Shown here one piece after another: positions 1-8,571 of a stretch of DNA of 64,000 nt. Source of the stretch: Marinobacter azerbaijanicus (GTDB taxonomy: Bacteria > Pseudomonadota > Gammaproteobacteria > Pseudomonadales > Oleiphilaceae); contig NZ_JASSVS010000001.1 in assembly GCF_030250645.1 (NCBI RefSeq), forward strand, positions 310,001 to 374,000. The letters are read 5' to 3'. The position numbers and the translations under genes are program-made. Each line of letters starts with the position of its first letter. Positions within the stretch are counted from its first letter, which is position 1. The notes under the pieces are model-generated. The model did not search any database. It saw only the letters and a list, made by a program, of their open reading frames with translations, and was not told the origin of the DNA.

Positions 1-813
1 CACCTGGCAACCGCCGATGTGCTGAATCAGCCGGATATCGAGGTTTGCATTGCGCTGCTGGACAATCAGGATATGGATGTACCTGAGGACAACCTGTCAG
101 TATTCAGGTTTTCCAGCGGCACGCCTTTCTTTGAACAGTATGCAGCGATCATCCAACAGACCCATAGCCGCTACATCGCATTACTGGATGCCTCTTGCCC
201 TCCGGCGCAGGGTTGGCTTCCTGCAGTGCGGCAAAGAATGCACGACGAAACGCCGGTATTCTTTGGGCCGGTCAACACAGGCTGGCCTGAAAAGGATTCC
301 AGCAACATTGGTTACCTGATCGAATACGCTCAGTTCAGGGCTCCCATCGACCCCGAATTACCCGAGTACCCGGGCAATAATATTACCTTCCAGCGAGAAT
401 TACTTCGGAACGTATCTCTGGTTGGCAAAGGGTTTCAAAAAACCTTTTTTCTCCGCCAGGTAAAGGAAAGACTGGGCATTACGCCCACGGCATGCAATGA
501 CATGCCCGTCACCTATCTGAAGCAATACGCCTGGAGTTATTACCTTCGCAGACGCTATTGCCATGGCCGTCTTTATGGTGCAAGTCATGCAGAGGTATTG
601 GGCCACCGGCGATTCCTCTATGCCGCTGGAATACTCATCCTCCCAGTACTCAGATATAGTCGTATTTTGCGAGCGTCAAAGCGATCACCGGCGGTATCCC
701 GGGAGGTACTGCATTTTTCCATGTCCATTCTTGTATCCGAGTGCGCCTGGTCTTTAGGAGAATGCGCAGGTTACATCGCGGGAACCCCGGAAGATGGAAT
801 ATTTCTTGACTAG
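1..813 (+). CDS. Glycosyltransferase family 2-type protein, 5-prime end cut by window edge
   Basis: The frame is open from base 1, so the true start lies upstream of the window; the GTG at 19 would fall inside the fold. About 270 residues are visible. Against the complete paralogue that follows, roughly 40 N-terminal residues are missing. The stretch YIALLDASCPPAQGWL matches LVLVTEDHCVPPRDWL of that paralogue, the acidic loop that in GT2 enzymes lies at the nucleotide-sugar and metal site. The C-terminal third carries basic arginine-rich turns and two hydrophobic segments, and ends with the shared W..GE..GY motif (WSLGECAGY), so the protein probably sits on the inner face of the cytoplasmic membrane. 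It is the first visible gene of a surface-polysaccharide operon; the sugar it transfers cannot be read from the sequence. Confidence 0.8.
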   Translation, partial: HLATADVLNQPDIEVCIALLDNQDMDVPEDNLSVFRFSSGTPFFEQYAAIIQQTHSRYIALLDASCPPAQGWLPAVRQRMHDETPVFFGPVNTGWPEKDSSNIGYLIEYAQFRAPIDPELPEYPGNNITFQRELLRNVSLVGKGFQKTFFLRQVKERLGITPTACNDMPVTYLKQYAWSYYLRRRYCHGRLYGASHAEVLGHRRFLYAAGILILPVLRYSRILRASKRSPAVSREVLHFSMSILVSECAWSLGECAGYIAGTPEDGIFLD

Positions 814-836
814 TGATTACAAGGAGAGATTTCACA

Positions 837-1772
837 TTGACTGACACTCACAACGAACATAATCAAATCGTTACCTATTCCATCGTCATCGGTCGGGTAA
901 GCACAGAAGATGATGATCGAATCCTGGAAACGCTTGAGTCGCTGCATCATCAGGAAGAAAACCCATCCCTGGAAATCTTGCTTGCTGATCGCATCAGCGA
1001 TCACGTTTCCCAGCGGGTCAAAAGTGACTATCCCAGCACAAAGATCATCAAATGTTCCCCCGATACCGATCTGCCAACAATGCGCACGCGAGCAGCAAAT
1101 CAGGCGTCGGGAGACTTTGTGCTGGTCACAGAGGACCATTGTGTGCCGCCCCGAGACTGGCTGAAACAGTTCACACGGGCATTTTCCGAACACCCCGAAG
1201 CGTCTGCAATTGGTGGCAGCGTGGTCAATGGTGTGACAGATACGGGGCTCGATTGGGCGACGTTCCTGTGTGAATACGCCCCCATGTCGCCCCCGATCGA
1301 GAGCGGCCCCACGCCAAATCTGGCCGGAATGAATGTGGCGTACCGGCGTGAAATTTTCAAGGAAGTGGACGAGCAGGTACTGACATCAGGTTTCTGGGAA
1401 ACCACGTTGCACCCTTTGTTGCACGAATGGGGTCATATTCTTATCGCAGACGACAACGTGCGCATTTATCATTGCAAAAAATTCAGTCTTGGACTGTTTC
1501 TGAGACAGCGTTTTGTCTATTCACGCTATTACGCAGGCATTCGCTTTGCGCCTGAGCAGAAAGCGAAGCGGCTGATTTACGCCATGGCATCCGTCGTACT
1601 ACCTCCATTGCTGACCTTCCGTTTCTTCCAGAACGCTCGTCATAAAGCCAGTGTTCGTTCTCACCTGGCTGAGGCTGCACCTTATCTGGTGTTGTTCTAT
1701 CTGGTCTGGGGGGTTGGAGAAGCATGGGGCTACCTGTTCGGCCCGCGGGATGCATTACAGGAAATTGAGTAG
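837..1772 (+). CDS. Glycosyltransferase family 2-type protein
   Basis: Predicted membrane-associated sugar transferase of about 312 residues. I chose the TTG at 837 as start because AAGGAGAG (821-828) lies 8 nt before it; the GTG at 813 overlaps the previous stop codon and has no ribosome site. The N-terminal half has a GT-A-like pattern: a YSIVIGRVS strand, LEILLADR, then the acidic VTEDHCVPPRDWL loop and the FWETTLHPLL region, which may hold the acceptor-side acid. The last 80 residues contain a basic RQRFVYSRYYAGIRF segment, two hydrophobic stretches and the tail motif WGVGEAWGY shared with the genes at 1 and 8564. It is translated 24 nt after the upstream gene, so the two are in one transcript. 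Donor and acceptor are unknown. Confidence 0.8.
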   Translation: MTDTHNEHNQIVTYSIVIGRVSTEDDDRILETLESLHHQEENPSLEILLADRISDHVSQRVKSDYPSTKIIKCSPDTDLPTMRTRAANQASGDFVLVTEDHCVPPRDWLKQFTRAFSEHPEASAIGGSVVNGVTDTGLDWATFLCEYAPMSPPIESGPTPNLAGMNVAYRREIFKEVDEQVLTSGFWETTLHPLLHEWGHILIADDNVRIYHCKKFSLGLFLRQRFVYSRYYAGIRFAPEQKAKRLIYAMASVVLPPLLTFRFFQNARHKASVRSHLAEAAPYLVLFYLVWGVGEAWGYLFGPRDALQEIE

Positions 1773-1792
1773 ATACACAAAAGCCGGTCCAT

Positions 1793-1810
1793 GGGGTGCC
1801 TGCACACCCC
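1793..1810. terminator. Possible terminator hairpin between converging genes
   Basis: A 6-bp stem GGGGTG/CACCCC with a 6-nt loop lies 20 nt after the glycosyltransferase stop and 13 nt before the end of the opposing uxs-type gene. On the plus strand it is followed by a pyrimidine-rich stretch (CGTTTCCTTT) rather than a clean T run, so termination strength is uncertain. Confidence 0.45.
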
Positions 1811-1823
1811 CGTTTCCTTTGGG

Positions 1824-2777
1824 TTAAAGGTTTGGGTCCTCGGTCAAAAGCCCATCAAAATAAGCGATGGTTTTGATCAGCCCCTCTTTTAATTCAACGG
1901 TTGGCTGCCAACCCAACTCGGTTCTGGCTTTCGTGATATCTGGGCAACGTTGCCTGGGATCGTCCTGCGGGAGTGGCAGGTAGTCGATGCGGGATTTTGA
2001 GCCGGTGAGCTCAATTACCTGTTCAGCCAACTGCTTGATTGTAAATTCATTCGGGTTGCCAAGATTCGTCGGGCCAATGATGTCATCCGACGTGCTCATC
2101 ATTCTGACAAATCCATCGATCAGGTCATCGCAGTAGCAGAATGATCGCGTTTGACTGCCATTACCGTAGATGCTGATCGATTTATTCCTTAACGCCTGCA
2201 TAATAAAATTGGAGACCACACGCCCATCGTGCGGATGCATGTGGGGGCCATAGGTGTTGAAAATACGAACGATCTTGATACCCAACTGATGTTGTTTTCG
2301 GTAATCCATGAACAACGTTTCGGCGCAGCGCTTGCCCTCATCATAGCATGAACGTGGGCCTATTGGATTCACATTGCCCCAGTAGTCTTCCTTTTGCGGG
2401 TGAACCGTAGGGTCGCCGTAGACTTCGCTGGTAGATGCCTGCAATATTCTTGCACCAATGCGTTTCGCCAGACCAAGCATATTGGTGCTTCCATTGACAT
2501 TCACTTTGGTGGTCTGTGTCGGATGTCTTTGGTAATGGATGGGGCTGGCGGGGCAAGCAAGGTTATAGATCTCATCTGCCTCAAGGTACAGGGGGAAGCA
2601 GATGTCATGGCGAAGAACCTCAAAATAAGGATTGTCCATCAAATGGACAATGTTGCGCTTCTGGCCAGTGAAGAAGTTGTCAACGCAAATGACTTCGTGG
2701 CCTTCGCCAAGAAGACGCTCACAAAGGTGACTGCCCAGAAACCCGGCTCCACCTGTTACGATGATCCTGTTTTTCAT
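1824..2777 (-). CDS. UDP-glucuronate decarboxylase / UDP-xylose synthase-type SDR enzyme
   Basis: Extended short-chain dehydrogenase of 317 residues. Family members oxidise UDP-glucuronate at C4, decarboxylate it and re-reduce it to UDP-xylose in the cytoplasm. Seen: the NAD motif [10 protein letters not shown] at the N-terminus, the family signature [12 protein letters not shown] near residue 75, STSEVYGDP, the YxxxK pair in [11 protein letters not shown], and [11 protein letters not shown] placed the start at the ATG at 2777 because the NAD strand begins there and GGAG lies 12 nt upstream; the frame continues 21 codons further without homology-like sequence. The next gene upstream on this strand ends 65 nt away. 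The substrate would come from the ugd gene at 33719. A related 4,6-dehydratase or epimerase is the main alternative. Confidence 0.85.
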   Translation of the reverse strand: MKNRIIVTGGAGFLGSHLCERLLGEGHEVICVDNFFTGQKRNIVHLMDNPYFEVLRHDICFPLYLEADEIYNLACPASPIHYQRHPTQTTKVNVNGSTNMLGLAKRIGARILQASTSEVYGDPTVHPQKEDYWGNVNPIGPRSCYDEGKRCAETLFMDYRKQHQLGIKIVRIFNTYGPHMHPHDGRVVSNFIMQALRNKSISIYGNGSQTRSFCYCDDLIDGFVRMMSTSDDIIGPTNLGNPNEFTIKQLAEQVIELTGSKSRIDYLPLPQDDPRQRCPDITKARTELGWQPTVELKEGLIKTIAYFDGLLTEDPNL

Positions 2778-2842
2778 AGTCCCTGCACACTCCTTTAACC
2801 CCTGTTGAGCAGCAAGTTCATGCCACCACGTCTGATCCACGC

Positions 2843-3889
2843 CTAACCCGGGCGATTCAAGGTCACAACCCGATGATCCCGGTCACTGTCGTAGACAGCA
2901 TTGGGTATGGCGATGCTGCGAAGACCGTCCTTTGCAGTCGCAATGGCACCTGCCGGCCCGCCGTTCGTCATACTTACAAAGTCATGAAACTCTTCAACAA
3001 AGGTCTGCACGACCGTTGATTGCCAACCCTTGAATTTTTCACGGAAAATGGCGGGTATATAGAAGTTCCGTTTCTTGCTGGCCTGGCCTCCTAGCTTATC
3101 CATCGTAATGATAGTCGAGCTCATGGGGGCATAGTAAGCGCGAGCCATGCCCAGGTCGCCGTAAGCCTCTACATAGAAATGATAACCTTTCCATTCAGTC
3201 CAGCTACTGTGCAGACTGCCCATAACGCCGGACTGACTGCGCAGCTGAACAAAGGCGTTGTCCTCGGTGCGGTCGAGTTGCCAGGTTTTAGTGCTGATCA
3301 TACCCGACACTTCGTTAATTTCGTCATTGATGAGGTAGCAGATCAGATCCAACGTGTGAATGCCGTTGTCCATAAGGGTACCACCACCCATCTTATCCTT
3401 GTCGTACATCCAGGCCGATTTGAATTCAGATAGCCCCGTGTGCCCGGCGTACCCTTTGACATAGCGTAGCGTGCCAAGAGCTTCGTTTTGGATGGCGGCT
3501 TTCACTTCTTTAATGGCTGCAAAATAGCGATGATTGAAACCGACCGTCAGGATTTTGCCGCAGCGCTCGGCCGTTTCAACCATCTGTTCACATTCGGCAA
3601 GCGAGCTGGCCATCGGTTTCTCCACGATGACATGCTTGCCGTTTTCCAGCGCGGTTATTGCAAGGTCTTTATGAAAGTGGGTAGGTGTCGAAATGATGAC
3701 TGCATCACAGGCATCGGATTTGAGGAGCTGTTCTGCGTCTTTAAACACAGTGACATCATCGGGCAATTGGACCAATACGTTTGCATCAAGATCAAATGCG
3801 GCTGTCAGTTCACATTCATCGGAGACTTCAAGTGCCTTTTTGCGAACCTCTCCAATTCCCCCTAGCCCAATTAATCCGAAGCGCATCAT
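2843..3889 (-). CDS. Gfo/Idh/MocA-family NAD(P)-dependent oxidoreductase (first of three)
   Basis: Sugar dehydrogenase-like protein of 348 residues. The N-terminal Rossmann fold starts directly ([12 protein letters not shown]), followed by [11 protein letters not shown] and the family-defining [12 protein letters not shown], whose lysine contacts the nicotinamide. The C-terminal half is the mixed sheet domain that binds substrate, with [15 protein letters not shown] holding a candidate catalytic histidine. The start codon overlaps the stop of the methyltransferase gene in an ATGA arrangement, so the two are translationally coupled; a second ATG follows at once. In polysaccharide loci such enzymes often oxidise or reduce the ring of a nucleotide sugar, but the substrate cannot be told here. 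Confidence 0.85.
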   Translation of the reverse strand: MMRFGLIGLGGIGEVRKKALEVSDECELTAAFDLDANVLVQLPDDVTVFKDAEQLLKSDACDAVIISTPTHFHKDLAITALENGKHVIVEKPMASSLAECEQMVETAERCGKILTVGFNHRYFAAIKEVKAAIQNEALGTLRYVKGYAGHTGLSEFKSAWMYDKDKMGGGTLMDNGIHTLDLICYLINDEINEVSGMISTKTWQLDRTEDNAFVQLRSQSGVMGSLHSSWTEWKGYHFYVEAYGDLGMARAYYAPMSSTIITMDKLGGQASKKRNFYIPAIFREKFKGWQSTVVQTFVEEFHDFVSMTNGGPAGAIATAKDGLRSIAIPNAVYDSDRDHRVVTLNRPG

Positions 3890-4938
3890 GCCTGGTCAAC
3901 TCCCTTTGATTCCTTTGAATGTGGTGCTTTTTGCAATGCCATCTCAAAAGCTGGACCGATCCAGATCAGCAGCTGGCGCAACAAAGGTAACCGTGCAACC
4001 GCGACGTAGATCTTAATCATTACCCTGTCAATTGCGGGGTAGGTACCTTCGCCATCCAACGCCACCATCCGGGGAGACAGCATATTTACGTGCAATCCAA
4101 TGCGTTTAGCATAGCGAATGATGCGCGCCGGTGAAATCAAATTGATAAATCGGAGCGAATCGACGCCTCTCAATCCCGTGACCAGTCTACGGCGCCACTT
4201 TCCGGGAAAATAACCGATGGCCCAAAGCCGGGTACTGGGGTGTGGACCAAGACAGAACTTATTGCTACCGGCAAGCCATAACTTGCCGTCTGCCTTGAGA
4301 AGGCGCCCCATAGCTGACAAAGATTTCTCCACCGAATACACGTTTTCCAGCAAATCGGTTGCGACTATTTTTGAAAAAGACCCGTCCGGAAATGGTGAGG
4401 CCTCAATGTCTGCGCACACCAGAGTCGCAGAGATCCCCTGCTCTCTTAACCGCTGCTGGCAGATCATAAGCCAGCGTAGTGCGATATCCATTCCATACAC
4501 CTGAGAGCCCTTCTCTGCGGCCGCAATAAGAGCACCTCCAGTACCACAGCCCACGTCCAGAATCACATCGTCAGATGCGATGCCCAACCGCTCCAAACTA
4601 TAACGGGCCTGCCGTGGGCTGTTGTAGTGATAAGCCTTGTATCGAGCCGCAAGTACAGGTGGAACGTCGTCGGTAATATCATAATAGTAGTCCAGCATCG
4701 CAGAAAAGCTCTGTTCCACTTCCGTCGCCAGGCGTCTGGCTTTAGCGCGCTCCTCTTCCAGGCTGAGGTATCGGTCAGACCGAATGCGAAAATCGGCGAT
4801 CCCAAAAATAACCGGGTATTCTTTTCCGCAATCAACGCATCGGAAACTCTCCGGCTGCTTTAATAACCTGTTGCGGCATTGAGGACAGACGAAGAGTCCG
4901 CCCACCCTGGTATTCGGTCCATCGAGTTCTGACATCAC
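3886..4938 (-). CDS. SAM-dependent methyltransferase with N-terminal Trm112-like zinc ribbon
   Basis: Cytoplasmic methyltransferase of 350 residues. Residues 18-50 form a zinc ribbon with CPQC and CVDC (Cys18, 21, 34, 37), followed by YPVIFGIADFR, a pattern typical of Trm112-like domains. Residues 125-134 are the SAM motif I (ILDVGCGTGG), followed by the acidic strand end VYGMDIA and then VCADIEASPFPDGSF and KIVATDLLENV as motifs II-III. The C-terminus has a basic, partly hydrophobic region that may touch the membrane. Fusion of ribbon and class I methyltransferase recurs in bacterial glycan loci. It lies between two sugar dehydrogenases and overlaps the downstream one by 4 nt, so methylation of a glycan or sugar nucleotide is the likely role; a small-molecule target is possible. 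Confidence 0.8.
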   Translation of the reverse strand: MMSELDGPNTRVGGLFVCPQCRNRLLKQPESFRCVDCGKEYPVIFGIADFRIRSDRYLSLEEERAKARRLATEVEQSFSAMLDYYYDITDDVPPVLAARYKAYHYNSPRQARYSLERLGIASDDVILDVGCGTGGALIAAAEKGSQVYGMDIALRWLMICQQRLREQGISATLVCADIEASPFPDGSFSKIVATDLLENVYSVEKSLSAMGRLLKADGKLWLAGSNKFCLGPHPSTRLWAIGYFPGKWRRRLVTGLRGVDSLRFINLISPARIIRYAKRIGLHVNMLSPRMVALDGEGTYPAIDRVMIKIYVAVARLPLLRQLLIWIGPAFEMALQKAPHSKESKGVDQA

Positions 4939-4970
4939 AACCCATCTCCGGGCATCTTTTCGAATTGTTC

Positions 4971-6050
4971 CTAGGTCCAGTGCTGTGCAAACGGAACAGG
5001 CTCGCCCCGATCATTGGAAGCATAGGCCGCCAGCATCAGCGCCAGGGTCTTGATATTATCCTGTGCGCTGCACGCCGGAACAGTGCCATTATCAATCGCG
5101 TCGATCAGGTTTTTCAGGAGTTTGCTCGTGGCATGGGCAAAAATGTCGAGCGGGTCACTGGCAATCTTTGTGGACTTCTCGGCATTATACTGAAGTGCCC
5201 TGCCTCCCAACGAAATATCAAAATCCACAAAGGGTTTTCTGTCACCTCCCCGAATACCGGCGGTGAACTGCACATTGCCACCAAATTCGGTTTCGATTGA
5301 CGATTCGGTGCCATCGAGTCGCAAGTCAAGATATCGGTGCCTACCCCTGGTAAGCCTGTCCAGCGTGATCTGGGCGGTTCGCCCCTCCGGGAAATCGAGC
5401 TGGATCAGGTTCAGATAATCCGGTCCAGTCGGATTAGAGGGTTTTGGCATTCGGGCGCTGATCTGCACTGGCTCCTCACCAAAAAAGTAACGGCACAGAT
5501 CCAATACGTGGATACCAAATTCTTTGCAGGTGCGTTGAGGATCGCTTCCTCGCCACCCAGCCTCTGTTTTTTCATTGACGTAAAAGCTCTGCTGGGCGTT
5601 TATAAACAGCAGGTCGCCAAATTCGGGACTGCCGATTTTTCCTTTTGCCGCCTCGTATATATTCATAAAGCGGAACTCGTTGTTCACAACGATCCAGCGC
5701 TGCTGTTTTTCCGACAGATCAATTAACTGGCGTGCTTCATCCAACGTTGTGGTAAACGGTTTTTCGCAAAGAATATGGCAGCCGTGCAGTAACCCTTGCT
5801 GAGCCAGATCAAAATGGAATCTGGTGGGGCTGGCGATGGCCAGAATGTCTGGTTTTGTTTTTTCCAGCAGGGCTTTGACATCTGGAAAAATCGGGAACGA
5901 AAACTCCCCTGCCGCTGAAGTAGGCTCTATCGCCGGGTCATGACCGCCAACCAGTTCAAGCTCGGCCAATTTTTTATAGGCAGGTAAATGGATATTCCTT
6001 GCCGCTGCACCCAGTCCCACCAGCGCGATTTTTTTTCGATTTGAGTTCAT
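4971..6050 (-). CDS. Gfo/Idh/MocA-family oxidoreductase (second of three)
   Basis: Dehydrogenase-like protein of 359 residues, first gene of a four-gene minus-strand run (this gene, methyltransferase, oxidoreductase, decarboxylase). The Rossmann motif VGLGAAARNIHLPAY contains the family pattern G-x-G followed by a His-Leu-Pro turn; ASPTRFHFDLA and LCEKPFTTTLDEA follow. CKEFGIHVLDLCRYFFGE holds the candidate catalytic histidine. Sequence identity to the other two copies in this locus looks low outside the cofactor motifs, so these are different enzymes rather than a recent triplication. The methyltransferase starts 32 nt downstream. The substrate is unknown; a nucleotide sugar is likely from context. 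Confidence 0.85.
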   Translation of the reverse strand: MNSNRKKIALVGLGAAARNIHLPAYKKLAELELVGGHDPAIEPTSAAGEFSFPIFPDVKALLEKTKPDILAIASPTRFHFDLAQQGLLHGCHILCEKPFTTTLDEARQLIDLSEKQQRWIVVNNEFRFMNIYEAAKGKIGSPEFGDLLFINAQQSFYVNEKTEAGWRGSDPQRTCKEFGIHVLDLCRYFFGEEPVQISARMPKPSNPTGPDYLNLIQLDFPEGRTAQITLDRLTRGRHRYLDLRLDGTESSIETEFGGNVQFTAGIRGGDRKPFVDFDISLGGRALQYNAEKSTKIASDPLDIFAHATSKLLKNLIDAIDNGTVPACSAQDNIKTLALMLAAYASNDRGEPVPFAQHWT

Positions 6051-6262
6051 GTATTTGACTCACTGCAGTCAGCGGCATTGGAACGCGTAAAAAGATAATA
6101 CCTGAAACATCAGGTCGGGCATGTTCCCACCGGGAACGCTCTGTACGACGCAAGAATAGGCCAAAACCTAGGTGCTTGAAACGCATTGACTCTTTGGGTA
6201 TCTATAGTCTAATGAAAGCGTATAAACTCAATAGGTGCAAACAACGCCGACACAGGGTGGGC

Positions 6263-6291
6263 CCGACAAAGCTGGGTTTTTCGTGCATAAT
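6263..6291 (+). promoter_or_regulatory. Candidate sigma-70 promoter for the 6344 operon
   Basis: CCGACA (6263-6268) and CATAAT (6286-6291) are separated by 17 nt and match the consensus at 4 and 5 of 6 positions. They lie 50 nt before the ATG at 6344, which has GGAG close upstream. The 293-nt gap 6051-6343 separates two divergent operons and is visibly AT-rich; apart from this element I see no further gene or strong repeat in it, and no convincing promoter for the minus-strand operon. Confidence 0.35.
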
Positions 6292-6343
6292 CTGGACATA
6301 ACTCTAGGCTAGCTGCCTATCGGAATAATGTGAGCAATGGAGT

Positions 6344-7378
6344 ATGCGAACAGACGAACAACTGACGGTCGCCATTGTAGGTGCTGGCCTGATGGGCAAC
6401 TGGCATGCCCATGCGGCCCAAAAAAACGGCGCGCTTATAGCGGCCGTTATTGACTCCAGCGCTCAAGCCGCGAATACGCTAGTCGACCGATACGGCGGTC
6501 GTGCCTTTTCTGACCTCGAAAAGGCCCTGGAGCATGCTCACTTCGATGTAGTGCATATCTGCACACCGATTAAAACCCACGTGTTACTCGCAAAACAGGC
6601 GCTGAAGGCTGGCAAACATGTGATTGTGGAAAAGCCCGTAGCGCCCACGTGTAGCGAGCTAAACGACTTGCAGGAGCTGGCGGCAATGAAGAACCTCTTG
6701 TTGTGCCCGGTTCATCAATTTGCTTTTCAGCGAGGTGTAGCCTTAGCAAGGGAAGAGCTGACTCGCCGAACCAGGGACCCATTAGCGGTAAGTTTTGATT
6801 TCGCTTCAGCTGGTGGCGTAGGGCGCGAAACCCATGAGCTGAATCATATACTGGTCGAGATTCTGCCTCATCCTTTGTCTATTTTGTCCGAGCTCTGGCC
6901 TGAAGCGCCGCTGGAGCAGGAACCCTTGTTTGTAGACAACCCCAGAGTTGGAGAGCTCTTCACGCACAGCTACCATCAAGGATTCCCGGTAACCGTCAAA
7001 TTAAGTTTGAATGCCCGGCCAACCCACTGTTCAATGACCATTTATCACGAACAGGGTGCCATCCATCTCAACCTGTTCCATGGTTTTGCCGTCTTTGAGT
7101 CGTCTGCGGTGTCCCGGTTTCGAAAAATAATGGCACCCTTTGCGCTGTCCCTAAACACACTTGTTGCGGCTACACGCAACCTGGCAGAACGCGCTCTCAA
7201 TCGCGAACCCGCCTACCCGGGCCTGCGCACGCTAATTCATCAGTGTTATCTATCCGTCCAACAGTCAACCCCCGGGCCGATCTCTCACGAAAATACGCTT
7301 GCCATCGCTACCATTGCCGAATTGGTCGAGAGTAGGTTAGCTCACGCAACAATGACACAAATGGAGCATGGGGCCTGA
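6344..7378 (+). CDS. Gfo/Idh/MocA-family oxidoreductase (third of three)
   Basis: Dehydrogenase-like protein of 344 residues. Motifs: VAIVGAGLMGNWHAHAA (Rossmann), ICTPIKTHVLLAKQAL, VIVEKPVAPTCSEL with the cofactor-contacting lysine, and CPVHQFAFQRGV, where related enzymes have a conserved NHR-like motif. The equivalent of the GxHxxDL substrate motif is less clear (ELNHILVEILPHPL), which suggests a diverged active site. First gene of a plus-strand operon; its stop overlaps the start of the next glycosyltransferase by 1 nt. The start has GGAG 5 nt upstream. Role: probably redox chemistry on a sugar of the exported glycan; the substrate is unknown. Confidence 0.8.
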   Translation: MRTDEQLTVAIVGAGLMGNWHAHAAQKNGALIAAVIDSSAQAANTLVDRYGGRAFSDLEKALEHAHFDVVHICTPIKTHVLLAKQALKAGKHVIVEKPVAPTCSELNDLQELAAMKNLLLCPVHQFAFQRGVALAREELTRRTRDPLAVSFDFASAGGVGRETHELNHILVEILPHPLSILSELWPEAPLEQEPLFVDNPRVGELFTHSYHQGFPVTVKLSLNARPTHCSMTIYHEQGAIHLNLFHGFAVFESSAVSRFRKIMAPFALSLNTLVAATRNLAERALNREPAYPGLRTLIHQCYLSVQQSTPGPISHENTLAIATIAELVESRLAHATMTQMEHGA

Positions 7379-8571
7379 TGAACATAGGGATAGATGCAAC
7401 CTGCTGGTGGAACCAACGCGGCTTCGGCCGGATGGCCCGCGAGTTGTTATCAGCGATGTTTGCGCTGGAATCCGATCACACATTTTATTTATTCGTTGAT
7501 CAGGCACCGACCGAATCAATGAAGCTTCCAAACGTAAAAATCGTTCAGGTATTTCCAGACAGACCGGCCACCGCTGCTGCCATCGCAAGCTCCAGGCGCT
7601 CAATTAAAGATATAACGCAATTATACAAAGCTGTATCAGGCTCCCCCATCAACCTGATGTTTTTCCCGGCTGTTTATTCCTGGTTTCCTGTTTCGCCAAA
7701 AGTACCTTCGGTTGTAACGCTGCACGATGCGATTGCCGAGCATTTTCCGGAAATGATCTTTCCTGACTGGAAAGGCCGACTGTTCTGGACGCTGAAGGTC
7801 AAGCTGGCGCTCTGGCATTGCAAACGAGTGATGACTGTCTCCCAGGCCGCCAAAGCAGAGATCGAGCAGTATTTGGGCATAAATGGTGATTTGATCGATG
7901 TCATCAGTGAAGCACCCCACGGACTTTTTTGCCAGTCTCATGATCCAACAGCAAGTCAGGAACTTCGGCAACGAATTGGACTTCCACAAGATGGTCAATT
8001 AATTGTTTATGTGGGCGGTCTGGCGCCCCATAAAAACCTGCACGGGTTTCTGGCAGGATTCGCACACGCCAGAGAGAAACAGGAAATCGACGATGTTCAC
8101 GTTGTGTTGGTGGGTGATTATGGCGGAGCCGGATTTCACTCCAACTACGGCGACCTGCAACAACTGGCGAACGACAAACGGATAAAGGGCATGGTTCATT
8201 TTACCGGCTTCATCTCGGACGAGGATCTGCTCATTCTTTATAACAACGCTATGGCGGCTGCCATGCCCTCTTTTTCGGAGGGTTTCGGCTTGCCAGCAGT
8301 GGAAGCCATGGCTTGCGGAACGCCGATCCTGTCCAGCGACCAGGGCTCGCTGCCCGAGGTGGTTGGAAACGCAGGCGTATTTTTTGACCCCTATGATGTG
8401 GAATCGATAAGCAGGGCAATTGTAAAAATGTCGACCGACCCGGAGCTCAGACACCAGCTTTCAGACGTCGCCGTTTCAAGAGCTCGTTGCTTCACCTGGG
8501 AGCGAGCTGCCAAGCTTGCGCTGGGCTATCTGGAAGCCGCAGCACAGGGTTCGGGTGCGCGCCATGGTTAA
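7378..8571 (+). CDS. Glycosyltransferase family 4 protein
   Basis: GT-B fold retaining sugar transferase of 397 residues, acting in the cytoplasm on a lipid-linked or nascent glycan. The N-terminal domain opens with MNIGIDATCWWNQRGFGRM, a glycine-rich turn seen in this family. The linker region has VSEAPHG, and the second domain has YVGGLAPHKNLHGFL, GFISDEDLLILYNNA and, around residue 300, the donor-binding SEGFGLPAVEAMACGTP with the E-x7-E pair of GT4 enzymes. The ATG overlaps the preceding stop (TGATG), so translation is coupled. Mannosyl or another hexosyl transfer is common in the family; the actual sugar cannot be inferred. Confidence 0.9.
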   Translation: MNIGIDATCWWNQRGFGRMARELLSAMFALESDHTFYLFVDQAPTESMKLPNVKIVQVFPDRPATAAAIASSRRSIKDITQLYKAVSGSPINLMFFPAVYSWFPVSPKVPSVVTLHDAIAEHFPEMIFPDWKGRLFWTLKVKLALWHCKRVMTVSQAAKAEIEQYLGINGDLIDVISEAPHGLFCQSHDPTASQELRQRIGLPQDGQLIVYVGGLAPHKNLHGFLAGFAHAREKQEIDDVHVVLVGDYGGAGFHSNYGDLQQLANDKRIKGMVHFTGFISDEDLLILYNNAMAAAMPSFSEGFGLPAVEAMACGTPILSSDQGSLPEVVGNAGVFFDPYDVESISRAIVKMSTDPELRHQLSDVAVSRARCFTWERAAKLALGYLEAAAQGSGARHG

